Assembly (NCBI GenBank): GCA_024405735.1
Contig: JAKSOF010000005.1
Location: 1-64,000, forward strand
Length of the DNA stretch: 64,000 nt
DNA from: Victivallaceae bacterium
Lineage (GTDB): Bacteria; Verrucomicrobiota; Lentisphaeria; Victivallales; Victivallaceae
Direction: 5' to 3'
The notes beneath the pieces were generated by a model. It searched no databases, was not told the DNA's origin, and saw only the letters and a program-made list of their open reading frames with translations. A program made the translations under genes and the position numbers. This document shows positions 8,251-16,149 of this stretch, one piece after another (the first letter of the stretch is position 1; each line of letters opens with the position of its first letter).

Positions 8251-9015
8251 TTATGATTGCCTGGTTCGTTCCACAAGAGTGCGATAAGATAATTTGCCGC
8301 CGAAAAGATCGAGCGCGGAGCCGACGGTATAGTGGATGCGTCCCCTTCCGGAAGTTTCGATTTTTTCGATGTCGGCGATACTGCGGATGCCGCCCGCGTA
8401 AACGCAGTCAAGCGGGGAATTCTGTGCGAGAAAGGCGACGAGCGTTTCATCGATCCCGGCACATTTGCCCTCCACGTCGACGGCGTGGATCAGAAATTCG
8501 CAGGCGAAATTTCCGAGTTCCGCGAGCAATTCCGGAGTAAGACTCCAACGGGTGAATTTCTGCCAGCGGTCGGTGACGATCCAATACTTCCCGTCGCGCA
8601 AGCGGCAGGAAAGGTCGAGCACGAGATGCGCTTTGCCGACGGCGCGGAAAATTTCCTGAAGTTTTTCGCGTTTCAATTCGCCGTCGGAAAAGATGAAACT
8701 TGTCACGATCACCTGCGATGCGCCGGCATCGAGAAAGATCCCGGCGTTGTCCGCCGTAATGCCGCCGCCCGCCTGCAATCCGCCGGGATAAGCGCGCAAC
8801 GCAGCAAGCGCGGCGCTCTCATTGCCCTTGCCGAGCATAATGACATGCCCGCCCGTCAAACCGTCGCGGCGGTAAAGTTCCGCATAATATTCCGGCGGAG
8901 AAGCGGCGACGAAATTCGTCGTCACTTCCCCCGTGTCGCGCAAGGTGGAGCCGACGATCTGCTTGACACAGCCGTCGTGCAAGTCGATACAGGGGCGGAA
9001 TTCGGCGCGTTTCAC
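8251..9015 (-). CDS. hisA: ProFAR isomerase HisA, eukaryote-like subfamily
   Basis: This enzyme catalyses the Amadori rearrangement of ProFAR to PRFAR, the substrate of HisF. The N-terminus FRPCIDLHDGCVKQIVG is the pattern of the eukaryotic HIS6 branch and differs from the usual bacterial start (PAIDLKDG). The proximal catalytic Asp is in CIDLHDG, and the second acid is in the HAVDVEG strand near residue 170. Typical turns GGGIT and YAGGIRS bind phosphate. The 254 residues fit. It is translationally coupled to the unknown gene upstream (four-base overlap) and followed after 13 bases by rhaB, so it is separated from the rest of the his genes. Confidence 0.9.
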   Translation of the reverse strand: MKRAEFRPCIDLHDGCVKQIVGSTLRDTGEVTTNFVAASPPEYYAELYRRDGLTGGHVIMLGKGNESAALAALRAYPGGLQAGGGITADNAGIFLDAGASQVIVTSFIFSDGELKREKLQEIFRAVGKAHLVLDLSCRLRDGKYWIVTDRWQKFTRWSLTPELLAELGNFACEFLIHAVDVEGKCAGIDETLVAFLAQNSPLDCVYAGGIRSIADIEKIETSGRGRIHYTVGSALDLFGGKLSYRTLVERTRQS

Positions 9016-10052
9016 CGTATTTCCTCCGTTTCCGGCAGAAGTTCGCGCGGCGGACGGCTCAACACCTCGCCGAGCAACGAATGATCTTTTTCAGCATCCA
9101 GCGTGAAAACGCCACCCGCCTTGCGCAACTCGCGGTTCGCCCAGCGGTAGGAAGCAAGATATTCCTGCATCGGGCTGTGGAGCAACGCGCCGCGCCCTCC
9201 CCGGTCAAGATGCGACGGATCATCGCAAAGCGCCGTCGAAACGCCGCCGAGGAGGAAATCCCCCTGCGTCCGGCGGATGCGGCGGCGCAATTCCCGGCGC
9301 CACGCTCCGGAAAGCGGACACCCGGGGATGGTTTCCGCCTGCGATCGCGGCGCAAACGATTGATCGCTTGCGCTTTTCCACGCGACGAGCGTGTTGAAGC
9401 GCCACGGGCGTTTTTCCGATTCGACGCCCTCGTCGTAACGCAATACCTGGCGAAACAAATGCAATCCCTTTTCGTCGCGGACAAGGGAAAATTCCGCGCT
9501 GACGCCCGTCATCGCGCTTGCGGCGTCGTGCCGCCAGACGTCGAATCCGGTCTGATATTCGACCGACACGCCATCGGAAAAATCGACGCGCAAAAGAAGC
9601 GGCAACTTTTTGCCATGGTAAATTTCCCCCTGCTCCGCCGCTGAAAATTTTTCCGGGCCGTTTTCGCCCAGCAAAAGGAGCGACACCTGACTCCCGTCAC
9701 CCGGAAAAAAAAGTTCCTCCAGCGCGAGATCGCCGACTCTGCCGAAGTGAAGCGCCGCGACGTCGGTCGAAAAATCCAGCGCGCCGTCGCCGCACTCCAA
9801 TGTGCGCTTGACCTCATATTCACAGCCGAAAGGCAATACGCACACCGTGTCGATGCCGCAGAGGAAATTCGCCTCTTCGCGGTGGACGCGGAATTTCTTA
9901 TCCAATGCGCCCAGTTCGGTGAATTTGCCGCAACACACCCTGCCGACGGCAAGGCGTTCAACGCCGTCGACGGCGAGCGAGTAGATATATTTTCCGGTGG
10001 ATTTCGCCGTCAGCGCGAAATTTTTTCCGGCAATGGTATAACTTTTTGCCAC
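9012..10052 (-). CDS. Unknown 346-residue protein in the nitroreductase-hisA operon
   Basis: I do not recognise this protein. It is a soluble, probably beta-rich polypeptide with no signal peptide, membrane segment or nucleotide-binding loop. There are many short alternating hydrophobic strands (YSLAVDGVERLAVG, LDFSTDVAALHFG, LLLRVDFSDGVSVEY) and an Arg-rich stretch near residue 250. This resembles a carbohydrate-mutarotase-like or galactose-binding sandwich, but I see no catalytic pattern to support it. It starts two bases after the nitroreductase stop and its own stop overlaps the hisA start, so it is certainly co-translated. A sugar-related role would fit rhaB downstream; this is inference. 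Confidence 0.75.
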   Translation of the reverse strand: MAKSYTIAGKNFALTAKSTGKYIYSLAVDGVERLAVGRVCCGKFTELGALDKKFRVHREEANFLCGIDTVCVLPFGCEYEVKRTLECGDGALDFSTDVAALHFGRVGDLALEELFFPGDGSQVSLLLLGENGPEKFSAAEQGEIYHGKKLPLLLRVDFSDGVSVEYQTGFDVWRHDAASAMTGVSAEFSLVRDEKGLHLFRQVLRYDEGVESEKRPWRFNTLVAWKSASDQSFAPRSQAETIPGCPLSGAWRRELRRRIRRTQGDFLLGGVSTALCDDPSHLDRGGRGALLHSPMQEYLASYRWANRELRKAGGVFTLDAEKDHSLLGEVLSRPPRELLPETEEIR

Positions 10053-10054
10053 AA

Positions 10055-10564
10055 CTACAGCACTTTCATCATCTCATCGGCGGAAACGCGGGCAAAGGGG
10101 CGCAAATTCCCCGCCGGATGGCCGACGGGAAAAAGCACGTCGACGTACCACGGCGCCTGAACCTGAAGAATTTCGGCGGCGCGCACCGTGTCGAAGGCGG
10201 CGACCCAGCAACTGCCGAGTTTTTCCGCCGTCACGGCGAGCGCGAAATGCTCCGCCGCGATCGCCAGGTCGATCTCGCCGATACTGCGGGAATCGTTTTC
10301 GTTGAGACGCCACGCCGCATCGCGGTTGACGAGCCCCGCGACGACGACGGGCGCATCGAGGATCGACGGCTGTACCGTCACGCTGTGAAGTTGCCGGATC
10401 AACTCGGGATTTTCGATCCAGAGGAAACGGTAAGGCTGACGGTTGCACGCCGACGGCGCGGCGGCGACGCATTGCGCGATGCGCGCACGCGCTTCGGCGG
10501 AAACCGGTTCGGCGGTAAACTGACGCACGCTCCGGCGCGCGGAAATCACATCATAAAAATCCAT
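10055..10564 (-). CDS. Nitroreductase-family flavoprotein
   Basis: This FMN-dependent NAD(P)H oxidoreductase of the nitroreductase fold has 169 residues, a short single-domain form. The first helix and the signature ISARRSVRQF (residues 7-16) with the SACNRQPYRFL loop near residue 40 place the flavin phosphate and isoalloxazine contacts. The C-terminal LFPVGHPAG is the usual second FMN contact. These enzymes reduce nitro compounds, quinones or enones, and the physiological substrate is not predictable. It heads a five-gene operon (to the binding protein at 4987) with an AAAGGAG ribosome site. Confidence 0.88.
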   Translation of the reverse strand: MDFYDVISARRSVRQFTAEPVSAEARARIAQCVAAAPSACNRQPYRFLWIENPELIRQLHSVTVQPSILDAPVVVAGLVNRDAAWRLNENDSRSIGEIDLAIAAEHFALAVTAEKLGSCWVAAFDTVRAAEILQVQAPWYVDVLFPVGHPAGNLRPFARVSADEMMKVL

Positions 10565-10590
10565 CGGAAAACTCCTTTTGCGAATGATCG

Positions 10591-10607
10591 TTTCATCTTT
10601 GATGAAA
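10591..10607. promoter_or_regulatory. 17-bp palindrome, candidate operator of the nitroreductase-hisA-rhaB operon
   Basis: TTTCATC and GATGAAA, 7-bp perfect arms separated by three bases, overlap the -10 box and the expected transcription start of the operon. A dimeric repressor bound here would block initiation. The regulator is not identified. Confidence 0.5.
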
Positions 10608-10634
10608 TCTACTCCGCCAAGCGGGAAAAAGCAA
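10606..10634 (-). promoter_or_regulatory. Promoter of the nitroreductase-hisA-rhaB operon
   Basis: Minus-strand TTGCTT (10629-10634), 17 bp, TAGATT (10606-10611), about 40 bases before the nitroreductase start. Confidence 0.6.
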
Positions 10635-10645
10635 GTGCTTTCCGT

Positions 10646-10687
10646 AAAAAAAGCCGCTTTTTCTCATTTGAAAATGAAAAAAGCGGC
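10646..10687 (-). terminator. Rho-independent terminator of the pts-waaA operon
   Basis: A long stem (GCCGCTTTTT arm with AAAAAGCGGC) is followed on the minus strand by seven T, starting 20 bases after the waaA stop. Confidence 0.9.
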
Positions 10688-10707
10688 ATTGCAGAGAAAA
10701 ACGGTGA

Positions 10708-11997
10708 TTACTTTTCGGCAAGCAAGTTTTCGAGCAAGTTGATCGTCTTGATGGCGGCGCCGCGGTGGACGCCGATCGCGGCGGCGGCTTTTTCGCCCAG
10801 TTCGCGCCGCTTTTCCGGCGAAGAAACGAGCGTGTCAAGCACCCCTGTCAATTCCGCATCTTTTGCCACCGTTGCGACGGCTCCGGCATCCTTCAATATC
10901 TGCAGAATAAAGCGGAAATTGCGCAACACGCTTCCGGTGACGATCGGTTTGCCGAGCAATGCCGGCTCGATCAGGTTGTGCCCCTCGTCCTGTCCGGCAA
11001 GACTTTTGCCCATGATGACGATGTCCGCCGCCGCGAGGAAGCGGAACATTTCCCCCGTCGTATCGGCGATCAGCGCGTCGACCGGCTCTTCCGCGCACGA
11101 AGCATTGCTCCGGCGGACAAAGGAGAGATTGCATTCCGTCAAAATGGCGGCAATGTCGGCGCCGCGCTCCGCGTGCCGCGGCACGATGACAAGTTTCAAG
11201 GAATGATGCCGCTTTTTCAATTCGAGGAAACTGCGGGAAATCAACGCTTCTTCGCCGGGATGGGTGCTCGCCGCCAACAGCACGATGCGTTTTCCGCTGC
11301 CGAAATAGGCGTCGAGGTCGGCGGCTTCGAGATTTTCCGGCGGCGTCTGATCGAATTTCAGATTGCCGCTCACGACGACGTTGGCACGCGGTGCGACCGC
11401 GCGGTAACGCGCGGCGTCGGCTTCGCTTTGCACCGAGATCAGATCAAGCATTTCCAGTATCGGCGCAAAAAATGTGCGCGCCCGGCGGTAGCCGCGCGAC
11501 GAATGGTCGCTCATTCTGCCGTTGACGACGGCGACCGGAATACGTCTCTTGTGCGCCTCGGCGATCATATTGGGCCACAATTCCGTTTCAAAGATCACCA
11601 GCATCGACGGTTGCAACACGTTAAAAGTGCGCCGCACCATCCACCAGAAATCGATCGGGCAGAAGATCACCGCGCAATTTTCCGGAGCCTTGCTCCGTGC
11701 CAGTTCCTGCCCCGTCGTCGTCGTCGTCGAGATGACGAATTTGCGTTCGGGATGGGATTTCCGGTAGCGGTCGATCAGCGAAAGCGCGACGACGCTCTCA
11801 CCGACGCTGACGGCGTGGATCCAGATCGCGCCGTGAAAGGCTTTCAGTTCTTCGATCCGCCGGGGCGTGAATCTGCCGAAACGCTCGGCAAAAGTCTCTT
11901 TCCAGCCGCCGCGGTTGCGGTATTTGCAGAGGACGCCGGGAAGGAAAAAGAGAAAACCCACCGGCATCAGCAAGTTGTATATCAAACGCCAAAACAT
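10708..11997 (-). CDS. waaA: 3-deoxy-D-manno-octulosonic acid (Kdo) transferase
   Basis: WaaA (KdtA, GT30) attaches Kdo to lipid A precursor on the inner face of the cytoplasmic membrane, so it indicates an LPS outer membrane. The 429 residues match the family. An N-terminal hydrophobic anchor (LIYNLLMPVGFLFFLPGVL) precedes GAIWIHAVSVGE with the catalytic Glu, and the STTTTTGQELA and FETELWPNM motifs follow. The C-terminal half has the sugar-nucleotide domain (KSLAGQDEGHNLIEPALLGKP). It is last in the ptsH-ptsI-deoxyribosyltransferase-waaA run, 15 bases after its neighbour and just ahead of a terminator. Whether it adds one or two Kdo residues cannot be read from sequence. Confidence 0.95.
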   Translation of the reverse strand: MFWRLIYNLLMPVGFLFFLPGVLCKYRNRGGWKETFAERFGRFTPRRIEELKAFHGAIWIHAVSVGESVVALSLIDRYRKSHPERKFVISTTTTTGQELARSKAPENCAVIFCPIDFWWMVRRTFNVLQPSMLVIFETELWPNMIAEAHKRRIPVAVVNGRMSDHSSRGYRRARTFFAPILEMLDLISVQSEADAARYRAVAPRANVVVSGNLKFDQTPPENLEAADLDAYFGSGKRIVLLAASTHPGEEALISRSFLELKKRHHSLKLVIVPRHAERGADIAAILTECNLSFVRRSNASCAEEPVDALIADTTGEMFRFLAAADIVIMGKSLAGQDEGHNLIEPALLGKPIVTGSVLRNFRFILQILKDAGAVATVAKDAELTGVLDTLVSSPEKRRELGEKAAAAIGVHRGAAIKTINLLENLLAEK

Positions 11998-12012
11998 CGT
12001 ATTTCCCCCCGG

Positions 12013-12411
12013 TCAATCGGAAAAATGATTTTCAATATAGTTGACCGCCGTTTCGAGATCCGGCAATATCTTGGTGCAGAAACGCGCCATCCACGGACTG
12101 CAATCCGCAAAGGCGAGCGGTGAAAACGCGACGACGAATTTGCCGAGATCGTGCGCCGCATAAAAGACTTCCATACTCGTGCCGATGCTCGGACGGTTGT
12201 AGTTGACCAGCACGATGTCGGCTTCGCGCACGTCGCGCAAATCGAATTCGACGATCTCGTTGGCGCTGTCGACCTGCCGGTCGACGAATTTGCGCCGCAT
12301 CGGGTCAAGCAGCAAAAAACGTCCGGCAAGCCGGGATTTCACCCATTCGCGCCAGTCGCGCGCAACGCCGGGCTGTTCGTCCATGATCGGACCGGAAAGA
12401 TATATTTTCAT
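12013..12411 (-). CDS. Nucleoside 2-deoxyribosyltransferase-like protein
   Basis: This small cytosolic protein (132 residues) has the Rossmann-like fold of nucleoside 2-deoxyribosyltransferases (PF05014). The N-terminal strand and loop MKIYLSGPI, the mid segment READIVLVNYNRPSIGTSMEVFYA with the probable nucleophile Glu of the GTSxE motif, and the KFVVAF strand are all typical. Known members exchange or hydrolyse the base of deoxynucleosides or 5-hydroxymethyl-dCMP (the DNPH1 type). The DPMRRKF segment after the third helix is less usual and specificity is uncertain. It starts 12 bases after ptsI, is followed by waaA, and may simply share the operon. Confidence 0.75.
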   Translation of the reverse strand: MKIYLSGPIMDEQPGVARDWREWVKSRLAGRFLLLDPMRRKFVDRQVDSANEIVEFDLRDVREADIVLVNYNRPSIGTSMEVFYAAHDLGKFVVAFSPLAFADCSPWMARFCTKILPDLETAVNYIENHFSD

Positions 12412-12423
12412 TTTGCCAAATCC

Positions 12424-14190
12424 TTAAAGATCAATTAATTCCGGAGCGTGTTTCTGCAACAACTCCTCGGCGAGTTTCATCGGCTCGTCGTCGTCCGTCG
12501 CCCGGAGCGCCCGTTCGACCAGTTGCTCCGCATCAAACATACTGACGCTCCGGATCGCGCGGCGCACCAGCGGGATCGCCGGAGACGCCATACTCAATTC
12601 CTGGATCCCCATTCCGACGAGCAGCAACGCCGCCGCCGGATCCGCCGCCATCTGCCCGCAGACGGCAACGGGGATCCCCTTGCGCTCGGCGCACTCCACA
12701 CAATGGCGGATCAGCCGCAGAACCGCCGGAGAAGCCGCCCGGTTCAGGTAGGAAACCCTTTCATTGAGACGGTCGATCGCCATCGTGTACTGGACAAGGT
12801 CGTTGGTGCCGATGCTGAAAAAATCGACGTATTCGGCGAGATCTCCGGCGGACAACGCCGCGGCGGGAGTCTCGATCATCGCGCCGAAAAGGACGCGCGA
12901 ACTGAATTCCAGATTCTCCTGCGCCAACTGGTTTTGCACCTGCCGTATCAACTCGCGGCATTCGATCAATTCCTGGACACTGCTGACCATCGGCACCATG
13001 ACGCGCAGATCGCCGGAGACCCCGGCGCGGAAAAGCGCGCGCAACTGGGTCGTAAAAAGATCGCGTCTTTCGTAAAGACAAAGCCGTATCCCGCGCAGTC
13101 CGAGGGCGGGATTGACTTCGGTGAAGCGGTAGACATTGCCGGAAACTTTGTCGGCGCCGATGTCCAACGTGCGGATCGTCACCGGACGCTCCCCCGCGGA
13201 AATCAGCAGTTCGCGGTAGCACTTGTACTGCGCTTCCTCGTCAGGAAGTCCGTTCTGCTCCATAAACATGAATTCGGTACGAAACAGTCCAATGCCGTAG
13301 GCTCCCATTTTGCTCGCCTCGGCGTATTGTCCGGCGGCATCGATGTTGGCGGCAAGTTCCACCTTGAAACCGTCCGTCGTTTCGGGGGTCAATTCCGTTT
13401 CCCTGCCCAATTCGTCGATCAGTTTCCCGGCGGCGGCGGCTTTGAGCCGGTACGCCTCCTCGGTACGCGCATCGGGGTTGACGATCAGCCGCCCCGCGAC
13501 GCCGTCGATGATGACGATGTCGTTGGAACGCAACTTGTCAAAAACTTCGTGCGGCAAACCGGAAACGGCGGGCAGACGCATCGACCGCGCCAGGATCGCG
13601 GCGTGACTGGTCGCACTGCCTGTTTCCACCGCGAAACCGAGTACCTTGGTGCAATCCAACTGGACGGTTTCCGACGGCGTCAAAGCGTCGGCGACGATGA
13701 TCCGGCGGTCGTCAAGACTGGGACGGGCGACCTCTTCCTCGGTCAGATTCGCCATCACGCGTCCCGTGACGTCGCGCAGATCGGCGGCGCGCTCCTGCAA
13801 ATAGGGGTCGGGGATCGCGCTGAAAACGCCGATGAAATGCTCGGTACTGCGGGAAATGGCAAATTCGGCGGAATTTTTTTCCTCGCGGATATGCTTCTCG
13901 ATGTCCGTCAACAGCATACGGTCGTCGAGCAAGAGCAAATGGGCGTCGAAAATCCCCGATTCCTCGGCGGAAAGTTTGGCGCCGAGCGTCGAACGCAACT
14001 CCTGCAACTGTTTGCGGGTGGTTTCCAGTGCGGCATGGAGCCGGCTGATCTCGCTTTCGACTTTTTCCTCGGGGATCGTACTCGCATTGGGCTCGGCGAG
14101 GCGGTTGAGCCGCTGAATGCGCAGAACCCTGCCGATCGCGATCCCGGGAGAGATCGCGATCACTTTGATATTCTGCATCAAAGAACCCAT
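12424..14190 (-). CDS. ptsI: Phosphoenolpyruvate-protein phosphotransferase (PTS enzyme I)
   Basis: Enzyme I autophosphorylates with PEP and passes the phosphate to HPr. The 588 residues are near the usual 570-580. The phospho-histidine site is in GSATSHAAILARS near residue 200, the PEP-binding Arg region in GLFRTEFMFM near 300, and the C-terminal barrel signature in DFFSIGTNDLVQYTMAIDR near 460, ending with the Cys of AVCGQMA. Two in-frame ATGs (14190 and 14178) are both possible starts. It follows ptsH directly. No EIIA, EIIB or EIIC gene is in the window, so the pair may feed a small number of permeases elsewhere or serve mainly in regulation. Confidence 0.96.
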   Translation of the reverse strand: MGSLMQNIKVIAISPGIAIGRVLRIQRLNRLAEPNASTIPEEKVESEISRLHAALETTRKQLQELRSTLGAKLSAEESGIFDAHLLLLDDRMLLTDIEKHIREEKNSAEFAISRSTEHFIGVFSAIPDPYLQERAADLRDVTGRVMANLTEEEVARPSLDDRRIIVADALTPSETVQLDCTKVLGFAVETGSATSHAAILARSMRLPAVSGLPHEVFDKLRSNDIVIIDGVAGRLIVNPDARTEEAYRLKAAAAGKLIDELGRETELTPETTDGFKVELAANIDAAGQYAEASKMGAYGIGLFRTEFMFMEQNGLPDEEAQYKCYRELLISAGERPVTIRTLDIGADKVSGNVYRFTEVNPALGLRGIRLCLYERRDLFTTQLRALFRAGVSGDLRVMVPMVSSVQELIECRELIRQVQNQLAQENLEFSSRVLFGAMIETPAAALSAGDLAEYVDFFSIGTNDLVQYTMAIDRLNERVSYLNRAASPAVLRLIRHCVECAERKGIPVAVCGQMAADPAAALLLVGMGIQELSMASPAIPLVRRAIRSVSMFDAEQLVERALRATDDDEPMKLAEELLQKHAPELIDL

Positions 14191-14211
14191 TGCATCACCA
14201 ACGTCAAATCG

Positions 14212-14496
14212 TTATTCCTGAAAACTTTGCGAAAAAAATTCCGTGATCGCCGCAACGGCTTCCGGCGCGTCTTCGCCCTCAGCGCAAAGGAGCAAATCCG
14301 TGCCCTGCGTCGCCGCCAGCACCAGAAGGGAAAGGATACTGCGGCAATCGGCGGGCTCGTCCGGATCTTCCGGACGGCAAAGCGAGATTTTGGAGCGGTA
14401 CTTGGAAGCCAGTTGCACCAGCATCGCGGCGGGTCGGCCGTGCAATCCCAAAGGACTGGAAACCGTCACTTGTGCATTGCATTTTGTCTGAGCCAT
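14212..14496 (-). CDS. ptsH: Phosphocarrier protein HPr
   Basis: HPr relays phosphate from enzyme I to sugar-specific EIIA proteins. The 94-residue product has the active His in GLHGRPAAM near residue 20 and a serine in CRSILSLLVLAA at the position of the regulatory Ser46 loop. The start at 14496 (MAQTKCN) gives the family length; the frame is open further upstream, but that part covers the promoter leader and hairpin. The segment between the two motifs is longer and more acidic (RPEDPDEPADC) than in E. coli HPr. HPr kinase is not seen here, so serine phosphorylation is only possible, not shown. Confidence 0.93.
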   Translation of the reverse strand: MAQTKCNAQVTVSSPLGLHGRPAAMLVQLASKYRSKISLCRPEDPDEPADCRSILSLLVLAATQGTDLLLCAEGEDAPEAVAAITEFFSQSFQE

Positions 14497-14519
14497 CTTG
14501 AAATCCCGTCGTTTGCAGT

Positions 14520-14547
14520 TAAAAAAGCCGGGGGAACACTTCTCCCG
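14520..14547 (-). terminator. Hairpin and T-run in the ptsH leader
   Basis: A hairpin (CCGGG with CCCGG, one mismatch, then GAA with TTC) is followed on the minus strand by CTTTTTT. It lies between the ptsH promoter and the ptsH start. It could end readthrough from the murF-murE operon or attenuate ptsH transcription. The two cannot be separated by sequence alone. Confidence 0.6.
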
Positions 14548-14558
14548 GTCACTTATAT

Positions 14559-14587
14559 AATATACACTCAAAAACGCTAAAAATCAA
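14559..14587 (-). promoter_or_regulatory. Promoter of the ptsH-ptsI-waaA operon
   Basis: Minus-strand TTGATT (14582-14587), 17 bp, TATATT (14559-14564). The predicted start near 14552 is only about five bases before the leader hairpin. Confidence 0.65.
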
Positions 14588-14691
14588 ACATTTCCCGGAT
14601 TTGAGCGGTTCCGCCGGGGGCGTTTCACGCGGCATTCAAACGGACGGATTTCCCGTTTTCTCCAAAAATGTTTGCGCTTCCGGAGCCGGGA

Positions 14692-16149
14692 TTATTTTTT
14701 CGTCCAATCGCGGATGATCGCGGAATCGCTGAAAGGATGGCGGATATGATCGATTTCCTGATAATTTTCGTGTCCCTTGCCCGCGATGAGGATGAAATCA
14801 CCCTTTTCCGCGATGCCGAGGGCGTATTCGATCGCGGCGCGGCGGTCTGCGATGCGCCGGAAATCAAAATTTTCCGGAATACCGGCAACGATCTCATCCA
14901 GAATGCTTTCGGGATTTTCGGTACGGGGATTGTCGCTGGTGACGACGGCGAAATCGCTGTTTCCGGCGACGACGCGCCCCATTCGCGGGCGTTTGGTGCG
15001 GTCGCGGTCGCCCCCCGCCCCGAAAACCACGATCAACCGTTTGCCGCCGAGCCGACGCAAAATGTCAAGCACGTTTTTCAGCGCATCGTCGGTATGGGCG
15101 TAATCGACAAAGGCAACGGCGCCGTTGGGAAGATCGTACCGCTCCAGCCGCCCCGGCGCCATCACGCAGTTGGCGGCGGCGGCAAGCAAAATCCCGTCGC
15201 CGATGCCGAGCGCGCGCGCCGCAAGCAATGCTCCGGCAAGATTATAAATGTTGTGCAAGCCGATCAGCGGCGTCGATACGGCAAGGCGCGCCGTGCCGGA
15301 CGAAAGGACAAAACGCGAACCGTCGGGACGCAATTCGACGTCGCTGATCCGCCACGCGGCATCGGGGGATCTCCCGAAGGAAAGCGTCGATCGAAGCGCC
15401 GCCAACTCCCGGCAAAGCCGCGCACCATAGGGATCGTCAACGTTGATGACGGCGCATCCATCCGGCACGAGATATTCGGTAAAAAGCCGCTTTTTCGCCG
15501 CAAAATAATTTTCCATATCCTTATGATAATCAAGGTGATCGCCAGTCAGATTGGTAAAAACGGCGACTTTGATCCCAAGGCCCGCCAGACGGCGTTGATC
15601 GAGCGAATGACTGGAAACTTCCATCGCGGCAAAGTCAAGACCGTTTTGCTTCATTTTTTGCAACAGCGAGAAAAATTCTCCGGCGGCGGGCGTCGTCGCA
15701 TTGGCGGCAGTGCGTTCTTTGCCGTCGTCCGTTTCGATTGTGGAAACCATTCCGCAACGGCGGTGCGCCGTCGTCAGAATATGCCGTAAAAAATATGCGG
15801 TGCTCGTTTTCCCGTTCGTCCCCGTAACGCCGATCACATCGAGCGTTTCGTCCGGGAAACCGCAATGCGCCCTCTCCAACCGGGAATACGCCGCCGCCGC
15901 ATCGCGCACCCGGATCATCGTGACACCGGATACGGCCGTTGCGGCGGATTCGCAGAGGATCACCTTTGCGCCCTTTTCTATGGCAACGGGAATGAATTTC
16001 GCGGCATCGACGTTGACGCCGCGAATAGCGGCAAAAAGCGCGCCCGGCGTAACGGTCCGCGAATCGCAACAGATCTTTTCCGGCAACGCGATTTGCGCCG
16101 TTTCGGGATGGACGACGAGATCGCCGAGGAGAGAAAGGATCGTTTTCAA
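14692..16149 (-). CDS. murE: UDP-N-acetylmuramoyl-L-alanyl-D-glutamate--2,6-diaminopimelate ligase
   Basis: MurE adds the third amino acid of the peptidoglycan stem peptide in the cytosol, using ATP. The 485 residues are normal. The ATP loop VIGVTGTNGKTSTAYF lies near residue 105, the UDP-MurNAc contacts TTPAA and EVSSHSLDQ near 150-180, and the C-terminal domain holds DNPRTENP near 400. The DNPR motif is the accepted mark of meso-diaminopimelate rather than lysine specificity, so the cell wall should be of the Gram-negative A1gamma type. The start overlaps the murF stop in ATGA. The gene closes the RAM-lipoprotein-murF-murE operon. Confidence 0.97.
   Translation of the reverse strand: MKTILSLLGDLVVHPETAQIALPEKICCDSRTVTPGALFAAIRGVNVDAAKFIPVAIEKGAKVILCESAATAVSGVTMIRVRDAAAAYSRLERAHCGFPDETLDVIGVTGTNGKTSTAYFLRHILTTAHRRCGMVSTIETDDGKERTAANATTPAAGEFFSLLQKMKQNGLDFAAMEVSSHSLDQRRLAGLGIKVAVFTNLTGDHLDYHKDMENYFAAKKRLFTEYLVPDGCAVINVDDPYGARLCRELAALRSTLSFGRSPDAAWRISDVELRPDGSRFVLSSGTARLAVSTPLIGLHNIYNLAGALLAARALGIGDGILLAAAANCVMAPGRLERYDLPNGAVAFVDYAHTDDALKNVLDILRRLGGKRLIVVFGAGGDRDRTKRPRMGRVVAGNSDFAVVTSDNPRTENPESILDEIVAGIPENFDFRRIADRRAAIEYALGIAEKGDFILIAGKGHENYQEIDHIRHPFSDSAIIRDWTKK

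Noticed and set aside
12448-14580. 710-codon open frame on the plus strand opposite ptsI and ptsH
   Set aside because: High GC makes antisense frames of strongly coding genes stay open; the opposite strand encodes unmistakable PTS proteins and the frame has no recognisable motif.
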